In this document: positions 17,614-25,879 of the stretch, one piece after another | Position numbering within the stretch: position 1 is the stretch's first letter | Layout: each line of letters opens with the position of its first letter | DNA from: Treponema sp. | GTDB taxonomy: Bacteria > Spirochaetota > Spirochaetia > Treponematales > Breznakiellaceae | Direction of reading: 5' to 3' | Assembly (NCBI GenBank): GCA_031257195.1 | Contig: JAIRPD010000072.1 | Coordinates: 1 to 36,899, forward strand | Length of the DNA stretch: 36,899 nt | Program-made: the position numbers and the translations under genes | The notes under the pieces: model-generated | What the model was told of the DNA's origin: nothing | The model's database searches: none | The model's input: only the letters and a program-made list of their open reading frames with translations

Positions 17614-19203
17614 CTACTTTTTTTTCTCGAATACCCGGTAATTTATGTGGGGCAGGAAGGAGTGCTTCCTTTCCAGGGCGGTGAGCCATTCGGTACTGAT
17701 ATGGTTGCTCCCCAGGGCCTCGTAAAGGGTGGTAAAATTCAGCAGGGCGTCTTCCAGTTCCTTTTTGGCGTACTCTCCGCCAAGGGGCCCTCCCTTCCAC
17801 TGGGGGTTCAGGGGTTTGGCCAAATCCGCGCTTTGGGCCAGGAGTATTTCCCGGGCCGCCTGATTCAGCGCCCGCTCCTTAAGTCCCGTACTGCCGGGAA
17901 AACGGCCGGCCATTTCGATCATCCGCTGGATCGAGCGGAAAATGTGGCGGTACATCCAGTCATTGGAGGCGTCCAGCAGCAATCCCCCATACCCTCCCTC
18001 CAGGGCGGAGGAAAATTCCGGCTCCACCACCTGAAAAGAGGAATCCCCGGTTTCCTCAAGATAATCCAGAGGGGTTTTAAGGGAAAGGGCGCCCTTAAGG
18101 GCGATTTCCGTAACCAGGGTTTCCAAAAAAGTCATACCCTCGCTCCAGGAATAGCCCAAAGCGGCGGCGTCAAAGGCCCAGAGACTTATCGCCTCCCCCT
18201 CAAGGCGCCGCTGGGCCGCCTCAAGACGGGCAACCCTCCGGTCAAGGAAACGCCGGGCCGCCTCCGCCGCCGCTTCCCGGGCTTTTTGGGGGTCGTAGAG
18301 CCGGCGGTCCTTTTCCCCCGCCCAGTACCGGTAACCGGTGGGACAGCGGCCCCCCTCGGCGTCCAGCAGGGGCTTTAAGGCCTCCACCGGCAACTCATAG
18401 CCCGCGTCGGCGAAGGAACCCTGATAAAACCCGGACCAGGAAGCCTTGAGTTCCTCCAAATCCTTCTGGGCGGTTATGTCCCGGGCAAAGATCACAAGAC
18501 CCGATTTTGTCTTTACCGGGCGGAAGGAGCCCCCCAGGGCGGGAGGGTTCCCCAATATCAGGGCGTGAGGCTCAACGATGGTATAGGTAAAATGGTATTG
18601 CCGCAGAAAAGAACCCAGTTCCGACGTCCAGCCCAGTTCGGGCAGCCAAAAGCCCCGGGGAATCTTTCCCAGGTAGCGGCGATGGTGGATCACCGCGGTT
18701 TCTATCTGGGCGTGGATCGCCTCGTCTATGGAGGCGTAAAAGGGAAGGAAAGCGCCGGTGGCGGCGCTGATCAACAATTCCAGACAGCCCCTCTTTTGGA
18801 ACCCCTCAAAGGCGGAAAGGAGATCCAGGCCGTACCGTTCCACGAGGGACACGCGCCGTTCCAAATCCCGGTCAAAGTAGTACCTTGCCAGGATGGAAAG
18901 GGCCTGATTCCCGGCGCAGCGTTCCAGCTCCTTTCCACCAAAATCCACCCGCCGGTCAAGCCAGGCCAGGTATCGTTTCAGAAGTGTTTCATCCTCCAGC
19001 ATGGCGCAAAGGGAGGGGGAAAGGACCAGCCCCAGCCGGAAGGGGACGCGGCTGTTTTCCAGCCGGCCCAGGGTTTCCAGAAGGGGAAGGTAGGTTTCCG
19101 AAAGGGCCTCAAAAAAACCCTGCTCTTCCGGGTCCTGTTCCCCCCCGGGGGAAATAAAAGGATAATGGCCGTTAATAATGATGGACAGGCGGGGTTTATT
19201 CAT
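17614..19203 (-). CDS. GH57 glycosidase, 1,4-alpha-glucan branching enzyme type
   Basis: A 529-residue GH57 protein, matching the size of the branching-enzyme/DUF1957 branch. The N-terminal strand has NGHYPFISPGG. The catalytic nucleophile is Glu189 in GFWLPELGW, and the acid/base is Asp345 in WAFDAAALGYSWSEG. In known branching enzymes that second motif reads FDTELFGHWWFEG, so the Asp is kept but the neighbouring residues are altered. A C-terminal helical domain (about 400-529) is also typical. It probably makes alpha-1,6 branches in glycogen or acts on a related glucan. The start overlaps the DUF4912 stop (ATGA), a pairing that suggests a working partnership. No signal peptide is seen. The changed acid/base loop leaves room for another glucan specificity. 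Confidence 0.85.
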   Translation of the reverse strand: MNKPRLSIIINGHYPFISPGGEQDPEEQGFFEALSETYLPLLETLGRLENSRVPFRLGLVLSPSLCAMLEDETLLKRYLAWLDRRVDFGGKELERCAGNQALSILARYYFDRDLERRVSLVERYGLDLLSAFEGFQKRGCLELLISAATGAFLPFYASIDEAIHAQIETAVIHHRRYLGKIPRGFWLPELGWTSELGSFLRQYHFTYTIVEPHALILGNPPALGGSFRPVKTKSGLVIFARDITAQKDLEELKASWSGFYQGSFADAGYELPVEALKPLLDAEGGRCPTGYRYWAGEKDRRLYDPQKAREAAAEAARRFLDRRVARLEAAQRRLEGEAISLWAFDAAALGYSWSEGMTFLETLVTEIALKGALSLKTPLDYLEETGDSSFQVVEPEFSSALEGGYGGLLLDASNDWMYRHIFRSIQRMIEMAGRFPGSTGLKERALNQAAREILLAQSADLAKPLNPQWKGGPLGGEYAKKELEDALLNFTTLYEALGSNHISTEWLTALERKHSFLPHINYRVFEKKK

Positions 19204-19931
19204 AGTCGGCGGCGCAAAACCCGGTCCGGCGCGTGAAGAACGGCAAAATCCGCCGCCCCGGAAAGCTCTATGAGGGGCTGGAACCTTTCCCCGCCGCCGG
19301 GGGTGTTTAAAAACCGGGGAAGGGCAAAGGGCCGGGAAAGAACCAAAGAACGCTCAAGCCCCCGGGCCCACAATTCCATCTGGAAGGTCCCCCCGGAAGG
19401 AAAACTCACATACCAGGAACTGTCTTGAATTCCCACGGGAATAGTGAAAGACTCGATCTGTTTGGTGGAGCCCTTGGTTGTTTCCCGCAATTCCAGGCTT
19501 TTTAAAACATACCCCTCAAACCGGGGGGAATTCTCGATCCGCTCCCGGTCCTGGGTCCCAATCTCCCAAAACACATACACCCACTGGGGGTCCCGGGGAA
19601 GGACCTCCAGGAAGGCCGCCTGATACCGGTGGGAAAGGAGGGTCAAGTCCTGGAACCCCGCGAGACCCCGTTTGCCGGAACACCGCTTACCCCGCCGGCG
19701 GACCGGTTCTTCGCTTTCCGTCATGTCCAGTTCTTCCAGCGGCGGCTCGGGGGAGGAAGCCTCCTCGTACTCATTGTCCAGCAATTCCCGGATAATGAAG
19801 GGCCGGTCAAGGTCTGGGGGTATGTCTATACCTGACTGATCGGCCAGTGCTAAAAGCTCCCCGGTGGTTAAAGTTTCCAGGCGCGCCTTAAAATCCGCTA
19901 TCGTTTGACCAGCATACACCGGATTGATCAT
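19200..19931 (-). CDS. DUF4912 domain protein
   Basis: A 243-residue cytoplasmic protein. The N-terminal part has a short helical Rho-N/SAP-like segment (LTTGELLALADQSGIDIP), then an acidic and basic linker. The DUF4912 core (about residues 90-210) includes QWVYVFWEIG, SWYVSFPSGGTFQMELW and a strand-rich Ig-like pattern. The molecular function of this domain is not established. The gene overlaps the GH57 gene by four bases, so the two proteins are made together, consistent with a carbohydrate-binding or regulatory partner. ATG 19931 is chosen. A TTG at 19955 that overlaps the preceding stop codon is possible and would add eight residues. Confidence 0.82.
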   Translation of the reverse strand: MINPVYAGQTIADFKARLETLTTGELLALADQSGIDIPPDLDRPFIIRELLDNEYEEASSPEPPLEELDMTESEEPVRRRGKRCSGKRGLAGFQDLTLLSHRYQAAFLEVLPRDPQWVYVFWEIGTQDRERIENSPRFEGYVLKSLELRETTKGSTKQIESFTIPVGIQDSSWYVSFPSGGTFQMELWARGLERSLVLSRPFALPRFLNTPGGGERFQPLIELSGAADFAVLHAPDRVLRRRL

Positions 19932-19951
19932 GGAAAAAACCCGGCCCCCTG

Positions 19952-20647
19952 TCAAGGGACCGCGCCAAGACCCGTCCTTTCCAGAAATTCCCTAAAGTAG
20001 TCCGGCAGAGGGGCGCGGATCTCCACCCCCCCCTCAACCAGGGACGGGGGCAGATACAAAGAAACAGCGTGAAGGAGGAGCCGCTTGAGGCCCATGGTTT
20101 TCCGCAGAACCCTGTTCAGGGCAAAATCCCCGTATTTATCGTCCCCCAGGACAGGATGGCCCAGGCGGGCCAGGTGGCGGCGAATCTGGTGGGTCCGGCC
20201 CGTGGCGGGTTCCAGTTCCAGGAGAGAACAAGGGCCGATCCCGCCGCCCTCCCCGCCGGCCGCCGGTTCCCCGGCAAAGGCCCGCCGGGTATAGCGGGTC
20301 CTGGCTTCCCGCTCCCGGCCCTTAACCAGAAGCGTCTCGTCAATGGTCCCCCTTTCCCCCGTCAGACCGGCGCAGGCCGCCAGGTAGCGCTTTTTAAGGC
20401 CCTCGTCCCGGGCGGCGAAAAGGGCGGCGCAGGCGGCGGCGGCTTCCCTGGTTTTGGCGGTTACCAGCACCCCGGAAGTATCCCGGTCAAGCCGGTGAAC
20501 CAGTCGGGGCGCCTCCCCGGAACGCCGGGCCAGGATGGCGTCCAGGGAAAGGCCCGCCCCCGTCCCGCCCTGGACGGAAAGTCCCGCGGGCTTATTCAGC
20601 GCCAGCAGGGCATGATCCTCAAATAAAACCTCAATATGAAACTTCAA
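19952..20647 (-). CDS. RluA-family pseudouridine synthase
   Basis: A 231-residue RNA pseudouridine synthase of the RluA/RluC family. It isomerises selected uridines in rRNA or tRNA. The catalytic Asp is in VHRLDRDTSG, preceded by LLALNKPAGLSVQGG and followed by the GRTHQIRRHLARLGHPVLGD motif. It lacks an N-terminal S4 domain, as some single-domain members do. TTG 20647 is chosen because GAGG (20653-20656) stands five bases upstream. GTG 20704 would add 19 residues encoding a repeated IEVL segment. The gene begins the three-gene operon with DUF4912 and GH57, an unusual association for an RNA-modifying enzyme. The RNA target cannot be told from sequence. Confidence 0.87.
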   Translation of the reverse strand: MKFHIEVLFEDHALLALNKPAGLSVQGGTGAGLSLDAILARRSGEAPRLVHRLDRDTSGVLVTAKTREAAAACAALFAARDEGLKKRYLAACAGLTGERGTIDETLLVKGREREARTRYTRRAFAGEPAAGGEGGGIGPCSLLELEPATGRTHQIRRHLARLGHPVLGDDKYGDFALNRVLRKTMGLKRLLLHAVSLYLPPSLVEGGVEIRAPLPDYFREFLERTGLGAVP

Positions 20648-20659
20648 TAAAACCTCAAT
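20622..20659. repeat. 24-bp-spaced direct repeat at the RluA start
   Basis: AATAAAACCTCAAT occurs at 20622-20635 and again at 20646-20659. The offset of 24 bases is exactly eight codons of the pseudouridine synthase frame, giving a repeated IEVL. It looks like a small tandem duplication; the outer copy supplies the ribosome binding site used for the TTG start. Confidence 0.6.
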
Positions 20660-20778
20660 GGCCTTTTCCGGCCTTTCTTTCGCGCCCGGTTCAGGCGGGA
20701 ACACCCGTTACGTCAATCCATGGGACCGCCGGGAAGCCAAGGTTCCCGGACAACTCCATTATATAGTATGCTGGAACT

Positions 20779-22035
20779 ATGAAAAACCGCCCCTTCCTGT
20801 TTTGGCCGCTGCCGGTTTTGCTATTCCTCACCGCGTTCCCCCTGGGGGCGGAGCCGATCCGCTCCCCCGCCTGGGGGTTCCGGCTGGACCTCCCCGAGGG
20901 GTACGAGTTTTCCGGGGGAGACGGGAGGGATCAGTTCTCCTTTCGTTCTTCCTTTGGAAGCATCCTGGACCTGACGGTCAAGCGTGCGTCTTCGCCAAAT
21001 CCCCAGGGCGGGATCAAAACCATGGCGGAGGAGTTGGGCAAAAACCTTTCCAGCCGGGGGGAAACGCGTTTTTTTAGCTACCATGGCAGGGCGGCGGCGC
21101 TGATGGAACTCCGCTTTTCCGGCCCGCGGCCGCGAGCCGGCGGAAATCCCCCGGAATACACCGGCCACGCCCTCCTCATGGAACTGGAAATGGAATCAAG
21201 GCCCATCCTCGTCGCCCTGGCCTATGGGCCGGATCGGGAAGAACTCAGGGGCCTCCATCTTTCGGCGCTGGATTCCCTGGAGGGAGGAGAGGGGGATCAC
21301 CGCCTTCCCGGCCCGGTAACGGAATGTCTTTACCCCCCGGGGGCCTGGGAAAAGCGGCGGCTGGCGGGCCAGGGCGGGGAAGCCTTTTTCCGGAAAAACG
21401 ACGAGTCCGCCGCCCAGGCCCTGGTGGACCGGGAATTCGCCGTTTTAAGGCTGTACCGTTCCTCTCCCCTATGGCGGGAGGCATGGAAACGCTTTTACCG
21501 GGCGATCTTTAAAGATTCCTACGACCGCCTTAAGGACGCCGCCTTTATCCTGGAACGGGGCTGGAACGGCGGGGTGGAAAACCAAAACACCCCAGGAACC
21601 GGTGGCCAGGCGGCGCCGGAAGCTTCCGGCGGAACGGCCCTCCCCCCCCGGAACACCGAGGCCCGGTTAATCGCCGCCAAGGCCCTGGAATGGGTTCAGG
21701 GTTTTCGCTACGAAAGGGACCTTTTGGGAAGCGATTTTGTCAACCTGATTACCGCCGTCCGGGAAGGCCGGGGGGACTGCGACAGCAGGGCCCTGCTCTG
21801 GGCGATCATCCTGGAACAGGCCAACATACCGGCGGGTATCATGGTTTCCCGGGAATACAGTCACGCCATGGGCATGGCGGACCTGGAAGGACCGGGCGCC
21901 CGGTTTCCCATGAAGGACGAGGCCGGCGCGGATATCCGCTGGATCGTGGCGGAAACCGCCGCCCAGGTTAACCTGGGCCTCATCGAGCAGGGGGTGAGCG
22001 ATCCCGCCCACTGGCTGGGAATCCTCTTTTACTAA
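20779..22035 (+). CDS. Secreted transglutaminase-like protein
   Basis: A 418-residue protein with a signal peptide (cleavage probably after PLGA, residue 24). The N-terminal two thirds are strand-rich and not recognised. The C-terminal part carries a transglutaminase-like triad: Cys334 in GRGDCDSRA, His362 in REYSHAMG and an acidic third residue, Glu392 in WIVAET. Such domains act as proteases, amidases or crosslinkers. The substrate is unknown. A low-complexity linker rich in Gly and Pro (about residues 270-295) separates the two parts and contains a C8 homopolymer (21642-21649). The gene is divergent from the pseudouridine synthase operon. TATAGT lies 11 bases before the ATG and no ribosome binding site is visible. 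Confidence 0.75.
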   Translation: MKNRPFLFWPLPVLLFLTAFPLGAEPIRSPAWGFRLDLPEGYEFSGGDGRDQFSFRSSFGSILDLTVKRASSPNPQGGIKTMAEELGKNLSSRGETRFFSYHGRAAALMELRFSGPRPRAGGNPPEYTGHALLMELEMESRPILVALAYGPDREELRGLHLSALDSLEGGEGDHRLPGPVTECLYPPGAWEKRRLAGQGGEAFFRKNDESAAQALVDREFAVLRLYRSSPLWREAWKRFYRAIFKDSYDRLKDAAFILERGWNGGVENQNTPGTGGQAAPEASGGTALPPRNTEARLIAAKALEWVQGFRYERDLLGSDFVNLITAVREGRGDCDSRALLWAIILEQANIPAGIMVSREYSHAMGMADLEGPGARFPMKDEAGADIRWIVAETAAQVNLGLIEQGVSDPAHWLGILFY

Positions 22036-22044
22036 AATCCGGCG

Positions 22045-22209
22045 GTGATCCGCAAAGTACGATGGAGATCCAGGGAAGCCATAATTGAGGCAGCGAAAGG
22101 CCATAGCGAAACCCTTCCCATGACCGCGGAGCTTTTTGAAAAAGCGGCGCGTCCGTCTGTTCCGCCGCCGGAACCGGCGATTATTCCCCGCTATCCCCAA
22201 TTTTTATGA
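22045..22209 (+). CDS. Possible small ORF of unknown function
   Basis: A 54-codon frame from GTG 22045 to TGA 22209 lies just downstream of the transglutaminase-like gene. It reads like plausible coding sequence (EAAKGHSETLPMTAELFEKA, then a Pro-rich tail), but there is no ribosome binding site and no recognised family. It could equally be intergenic DNA. Confidence 0.2.
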   Translation: MIRKVRWRSREAIIEAAKGHSETLPMTAELFEKAARPSVPPPEPAIIPRYPQFL

Positions 22210-22250
22210 AACGCCGTTTCTTAATTCCTTACCGTACAAGGAGTTACGAT

Positions 22251-22324
22251 TGAGGCTGACACGATTCGAACGTGCGACCTTCAGATCCGCAATCTGATGC
22301 TCTATCCATCTGAGCTACAACCTC
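22251..22324 (-). tRNA. tRNA-Arg (anticodon GCG)
   Basis: A 74-base cloverleaf folds fully on the minus strand. The acceptor stem is GAGGTTG/CAGCCTC with one G-U. The D arm is GCTC/GAGC, the anticodon arm TCAGA/TCTGA with loop TTGCGGA, and the T arm has loop TTCGAAT. The anticodon GCG is at 22288-22290, with U33 and a purine at 37. The discriminator is A, and CCA is not encoded. It would read CGC and CGU arginine codons. Most bacteria use ACG (edited to ICG) for this box, so GCG is noteworthy. A strong promoter lies immediately upstream. Confidence 0.95.
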
Positions 22325-22363
22325 GTTATCCGCGGGAACAGCGCCGCTCAAGGCATGGGTAGT

Positions 22364-22391
22364 ATTATAGAAGATCGGCCTAAAAAGTCAA
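22364..22391 (-). promoter_or_regulatory. tRNA-Arg promoter
   Basis: TTGACT (22386-22391) and a perfect TATAAT (22364-22369) are separated by 16 bases on the minus strand. The start would be near 22357, about 33 bases before the mature tRNA end. This is among the best promoter matches in the window, as expected for a stable RNA gene. Confidence 0.75.
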
Positions 22392-22422
22392 GCCCGCGCC
22401 CCGCCGGAGACGGCGCGGTTCC

Positions 22423-23103
22423 CTAGTCCCGCCGCCTGGCAATCAGGAGCAGCCGGACAAGACTCATCAGGGCGGTAAGGGCGCTGGCCACATAGGTCAT
22501 GGCCGCGGCGGAAAGCACCTTCCGCGCCCCCCGTAGTTCCTCGTCACTAAGAACCCCATTTTCCGTCAGGATCGCCATGGCCCTGGAGGAGGCGTTAAAT
22601 TCCACCGGCAGGGTAACAAGATAAAAGGCCACCGCGACGGCAAAAAGGCCAATCCCCAGGTTAAGGACGGGCTTAAGAGACATGCCCAGTCCGATTATGG
22701 CAAGCCAGGGGCCTATGGAAGAGCCGATGTTCGCCACCGGCACAAGGGTGCTTCGCAGGGCCAGGGGGCCGTAACCCCGGGCGTGCTGAATGGCGTGGCC
22801 CGTTTCGTGGGCGGCGACCCCCACCGCGGCGATAGAAGAGGACCCGTACACGGGTTGAGACAAACGCAGTACATGATGCCCCGGATCGTAGTGATCCGTC
22901 AGGGAACCACCCACCGGCTCAATGGAAACGCCGGTAATATTGTTCATATCCATCAGGAGCTTGGCCGTCCCGGCGCCGGTGATCCCCCGGCCGCACCGTA
23001 TCTGAGAATAGTGGGCAAAGGTGGACTTAACCTTAAACTGCGCCCACAGGGAAAGCAAAAGAGCGGGCGCCACCAGAACCAGGTAATAACTATCAATAAA
23101 CAT
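22423..23103 (-). CDS. YugP-type zinc membrane metallopeptidase
   Basis: A 226-residue integral membrane protein of the neutral zinc metallopeptidase family typified by YugP. The zinc motif HETGH lies at residues 99-103 (AAHETGHAIQHARG). Hydrophobic segments lie at about 7-22, 120-150 and 195-215. The block GTAKLLMDMNNITGVSIEPV and the LPVEFNASSRAM segment are also family-typical. ATG 23103 gives the usual family length of about 225. An upstream extension in the same frame would add 69 Arg/Pro-rich residues and run into the promoter, so it is rejected. A TATAGT box ends only six bases before the ATG, implying a leaderless message. The physiological substrate of the family is unclear. Confidence 0.88.
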   Translation of the reverse strand: MFIDSYYLVLVAPALLLSLWAQFKVKSTFAHYSQIRCGRGITGAGTAKLLMDMNNITGVSIEPVGGSLTDHYDPGHHVLRLSQPVYGSSSIAAVGVAAHETGHAIQHARGYGPLALRSTLVPVANIGSSIGPWLAIIGLGMSLKPVLNLGIGLFAVAVAFYLVTLPVEFNASSRAMAILTENGVLSDEELRGARKVLSAAAMTYVASALTALMSLVRLLLIARRRD

Positions 23104-23109
23104 ACTGCT

Positions 23110-23138
23110 ACTATAGCGAAATCCGTAAAAAGGGTAAA
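23110..23138 (-). promoter_or_regulatory. Candidate leaderless promoter of the metallopeptidase gene
   Basis: Leftward TTTACC (23133-23138, four of six) and TATAGT (23110-23115, five of six) are 17 bases apart. The predicted start falls at or next to the ATG at 23103, and no Shine-Dalgarno sequence is present. Confidence 0.45.
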
Positions 23139-23294
23139 GACGGCAAGCCCTGGGCGCTTGTCGCGGGATTTCGCGCCGCGAACCCCCATGCCGGCCCGCG
23201 GTTCTCCGGTTCTGGGACCCGGTATCTGGACGCTCCCCCTCTTTCCGGGTATCCTTTAAGACAATCCCCGTGAGGGAACATCCAAGGAGCGGCC

Positions 23295-24617
23295 ATGTCC
23301 GAAGAATCAATCCGAACTAATCACACCGCCTACAATATGCAGTCCTGGTCCAGGCAAAAGGGACTGAACCCGCTGGTGATTGAAAAAGCGGAAGGAATAT
23401 ACCTGTGGGATTCCTCCGGCAGGCGCTACACCGATATGTCCAGCCAACTCGTCAACATGAACCTGGGTCACGGGAACAAGGCCATTATCGAGGCTGTCAA
23501 AACCCAGGCGGACCGGTACTGCTATGTTTCCCCCTCCTACGCCAGCGGCCCCCGGGGGGAACTGGCCAAACTGCTGATAAGCCTTTTGCCGGATAACTTT
23601 GGCAAAATCTTCTTTACCAACGCCGGGGCGGACGCCAACGAAAACGCCGTCAAAATCGCCCGGATGTACACAGGCCGGAATAAGGTCCTTTCCCGTTACC
23701 GCAGCTATCACGGTTCCAGCTTTGGCGCGGGAAACCTCACCGGCGAGGTCCGGCGCTACGCCCTGGAACCGGGAATTCCCGGCTTTATCCACTTCTTCGC
23801 CCCCTACGTTTACCGGGAGCCGGTGAACTTTCCCTCCGAACGGGAGGCGGCGGACTACTACCTCCACAAGCTTCGGGAACAGGTACTCTACGAGAACCCT
23901 CCCACCATCGCCGCCATCGTAATCGAGACCATCTCCGGGTCCAACGGCGTGGTGATTCCCCCGGAAGGCTATATCCAGGGGATCCGGAAGATCTGTGATG
24001 AATTCGGAATCATGATGATCTGCGACGAGGTGATGATGGGCTTTGGCCGGACGGGGAAGCTCTTTGCCTTTGAGCATTGGGGGGTCAAGCCGGACCTGGT
24101 TACCTTCGCCAAGGGCGTTACCTGCGGCTATGTTCCCCTGGGCGGCGTAGCGGTCTCCTCCAAGATCGCCGAATACTTTGACGACCACCTCCTGTCCTGC
24201 GGCCTTACCTATTCGGGGCATCCCCTGGCCTGCGCCGCCGGGATCGCCTCGGTCAACTACCTTATCGAGACCAGGACCCTGGACAACGTGAACGCCCGGG
24301 GCGCGGAACTGGCGGCGGCCCTGACGGCGCTCAAGGCAAAACACAGAACCGTGGGAGATGTCCGAAGCAAGGGCTTGATGAGCGCCATAGAGCTGGTCAA
24401 GGACAAGAAAACCCGGGAACCCCTGGTTCCCTACGGCCAGGACCCGGAGGGGATCATGAAAAAGGTCAACGGCGAACTGGCAAAACGGGGCTTTATGACC
24501 TTTACCCACGAAAACATGATCATCGCGGCCCCGCCCCTGATCATCACCGGGGAGCAGCTGGCGGAAGAACTGGCCAAACTGGACGAGGTTCTGACCGTGG
24601 TGGACGGGTGGTCCTAG
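23295..24617 (+). CDS. Class III PLP-dependent aminotransferase
   Basis: A 440-residue omega-aminotransferase-type enzyme. The PLP lysine is Lys273 in VTFAKGVTCGYVPLGG, preceded by Asp244 in MMICDEVMMGFGRTG, which contacts the cofactor ring nitrogen. The FTNAGADANENAVK and YHGSSFGAGNLTG blocks are family-typical. AAGGAG (23284-23289) lies five bases before the ATG. It is probably cytoplasmic. The subgroup resembles taurine- or beta-alanine-pyruvate aminotransferases. The convergent neighbour is a phosphonopyruvate decarboxylase, so an aminoethylphosphonate-forming or -degrading role is possible. Some PLP lyases acting on aminoethylphosphonate derivatives also have this fold, so transamination is likely but not proved. 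Confidence 0.85.
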   Translation: MSEESIRTNHTAYNMQSWSRQKGLNPLVIEKAEGIYLWDSSGRRYTDMSSQLVNMNLGHGNKAIIEAVKTQADRYCYVSPSYASGPRGELAKLLISLLPDNFGKIFFTNAGADANENAVKIARMYTGRNKVLSRYRSYHGSSFGAGNLTGEVRRYALEPGIPGFIHFFAPYVYREPVNFPSEREAADYYLHKLREQVLYENPPTIAAIVIETISGSNGVVIPPEGYIQGIRKICDEFGIMMICDEVMMGFGRTGKLFAFEHWGVKPDLVTFAKGVTCGYVPLGGVAVSSKIAEYFDDHLLSCGLTYSGHPLACAAGIASVNYLIETRTLDNVNARGAELAAALTALKAKHRTVGDVRSKGLMSAIELVKDKKTREPLVPYGQDPEGIMKKVNGELAKRGFMTFTHENMIIAAPPLIITGEQLAEELAKLDEVLTVVDGWS

Positions 24618-24640
24618 CCCCGGAACCGCCGCCCCTCCCC

Positions 24641-25780
24641 TTACACCCCCAGGTGCTTTCTAAACCGGGCTGTTATTTCCCCGGGCCGTACCTTGGGCCG
24701 CCCCAGGTTTTCCGGCGCCCCCATGGCGATGGGGACATGAACAAACCGCGGCCCGCCGCTTTGGTCCCAGGCCTGCGCCTCCTCCGCCAGGGCGCCGGGG
24801 GTTTCCGCCCGGACCGCCAGGGAATACCCCAGGGCCCGGGCGGCGCCGGGCCAGTCCACCCCGGAAGAAACGGTAAACTGCCCGCCGGTGGATTCATGGG
24901 CCCGGTTATCAAAGAGGATGTGGAGCATGTCCGCCCCGTACCAGGCGTTTACCGCCAGGGAACCCGTCCGCATCAGGAGGGAGCCGTCCCCATCCAGCGC
25001 GATAATCCGCCAGCGGGGCCGGGCCGCGGAAGCCGCCGGGTCCAGCGCCATGGACAGTCCCAGCCCCAGGGAGGACACACAGCCCAGGGAACCAACCATG
25101 TAGAAGTTCTCCGGCCCGTCCCCCAGTTCGTAGAGTTCCCGGCCCGTAAACCCCGTGGTGGCCAGGAACACCGAATCCACTGGGGCGGCGGCCTTAAGGG
25201 CCCGCAGCATGTCCCCCCGGGAAAAGAGCCGGTCCGGTTCGGGGGAGCCGTTCCGCCGGTCCGGGAGGGACTGTTCCCTCAGGGCCGCCGGGGAAAAAGT
25301 CCCCCGGCGGACGATAAAGAAAAAGCACCGCCCCCGGGCAAAAACCTCCTCCGCCCGGTCAAGCTGGGCCTCCGCCTCCTCGTCGTTGTCCGCCAGGGTC
25401 TCGTGGGCAATCTCCATCGTTTCCAGCAGGGGGGCGGTGATACGGCCCATCAGCTCGTGCTGGGGCTCGTCCGCCAACCCGGGCGCCCCCCGGAGGGAGA
25501 CAAAGCCCAGCAGGGGAATGTGGAAGATCGCCTGGAGGGAGGTGAGGGGAGACGCGGCGTTAACCAGCCCGGAGTTCTGGGTTAAGAGGACGGGCCGGCG
25601 GCCCCCCAGGTACGCCCCCGCGCAGACAGCCGCGGCGTCCCCCTCGTTGGCGGCCATCACAAACCGGCGCTCGTTAATCGCGTAGTTGATGAGGTCCCGC
25701 AAAAACGAGCAGGGAACCCCGCTGTAAAAATCAAAGCCCCGCCGTTTAAGGGCCTCGCCAAACCGTTCCGTCGTAACCAT
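24641..25780 (-). CDS. ppd: Phosphonopyruvate decarboxylase
   Basis: A 379-residue thiamine-diphosphate enzyme that would convert phosphonopyruvate to phosphonoacetaldehyde, the step that makes phosphonate biosynthesis irreversible. Family blocks are GVPCSFLRDLINYAI, ANEGDAAAVCAGAYLGG, TQNSGLVNAASPLTSL, DEPQHELMGRIT, ATTGFTGRELYE and the cofactor/Mg motif DGDGSLLMRTGS, then DNRAHESTGGQFT. The length matches Ppd (about 370-400). GAGG lies seven bases before the ATG. The gene is tail-to-tail with the class III aminotransferase, with only 23 bases between stops. No PEP mutase gene is in the window, which leaves sulfopyruvate decarboxylase as an alternative, though that enzyme is often split into two chains. 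Confidence 0.87.
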   Translation of the reverse strand: MVTTERFGEALKRRGFDFYSGVPCSFLRDLINYAINERRFVMAANEGDAAAVCAGAYLGGRRPVLLTQNSGLVNAASPLTSLQAIFHIPLLGFVSLRGAPGLADEPQHELMGRITAPLLETMEIAHETLADNDEEAEAQLDRAEEVFARGRCFFFIVRRGTFSPAALREQSLPDRRNGSPEPDRLFSRGDMLRALKAAAPVDSVFLATTGFTGRELYELGDGPENFYMVGSLGCVSSLGLGLSMALDPAASAARPRWRIIALDGDGSLLMRTGSLAVNAWYGADMLHILFDNRAHESTGGQFTVSSGVDWPGAARALGYSLAVRAETPGALAEEAQAWDQSGGPRFVHVPIAMGAPENLGRPKVRPGEITARFRKHLGV

Positions 25781-25879
25781 TGTCTTACCTCAGATACGCG
25801 GTCCCGCCGGACGGCGTTTGACGGCCCCCTTTCCACAAAAGCCCGCGCGCCTCCATGATAACACCTTCCGGGCGTTACG

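Noticed and set aside
22254-22323. Reading the tRNA region on the plus strand
   Set aside because: Only the minus strand gives invariant T-loop (TTCGAAT), U33 and a paired acceptor, so the plus-strand fold was discarded.
23104-23310. 69-residue N-terminal extension of the metallopeptidase
   Set aside because: The extension is Arg/Pro-rich, overlaps the aminotransferase start and the promoter at 23110-23138, and exceeds the usual family length.
23307-24509. A 400-codon minus-strand frame opposite the aminotransferase
   Set aside because: It is the reverse-strand shadow of a gene with full PLP motifs.
24608-25585. A 325-codon open plus-strand frame overlapping the decarboxylase
   Set aside because: It is antisense to ppd, Pro/Gly/Arg-rich, and has no ribosome binding site.
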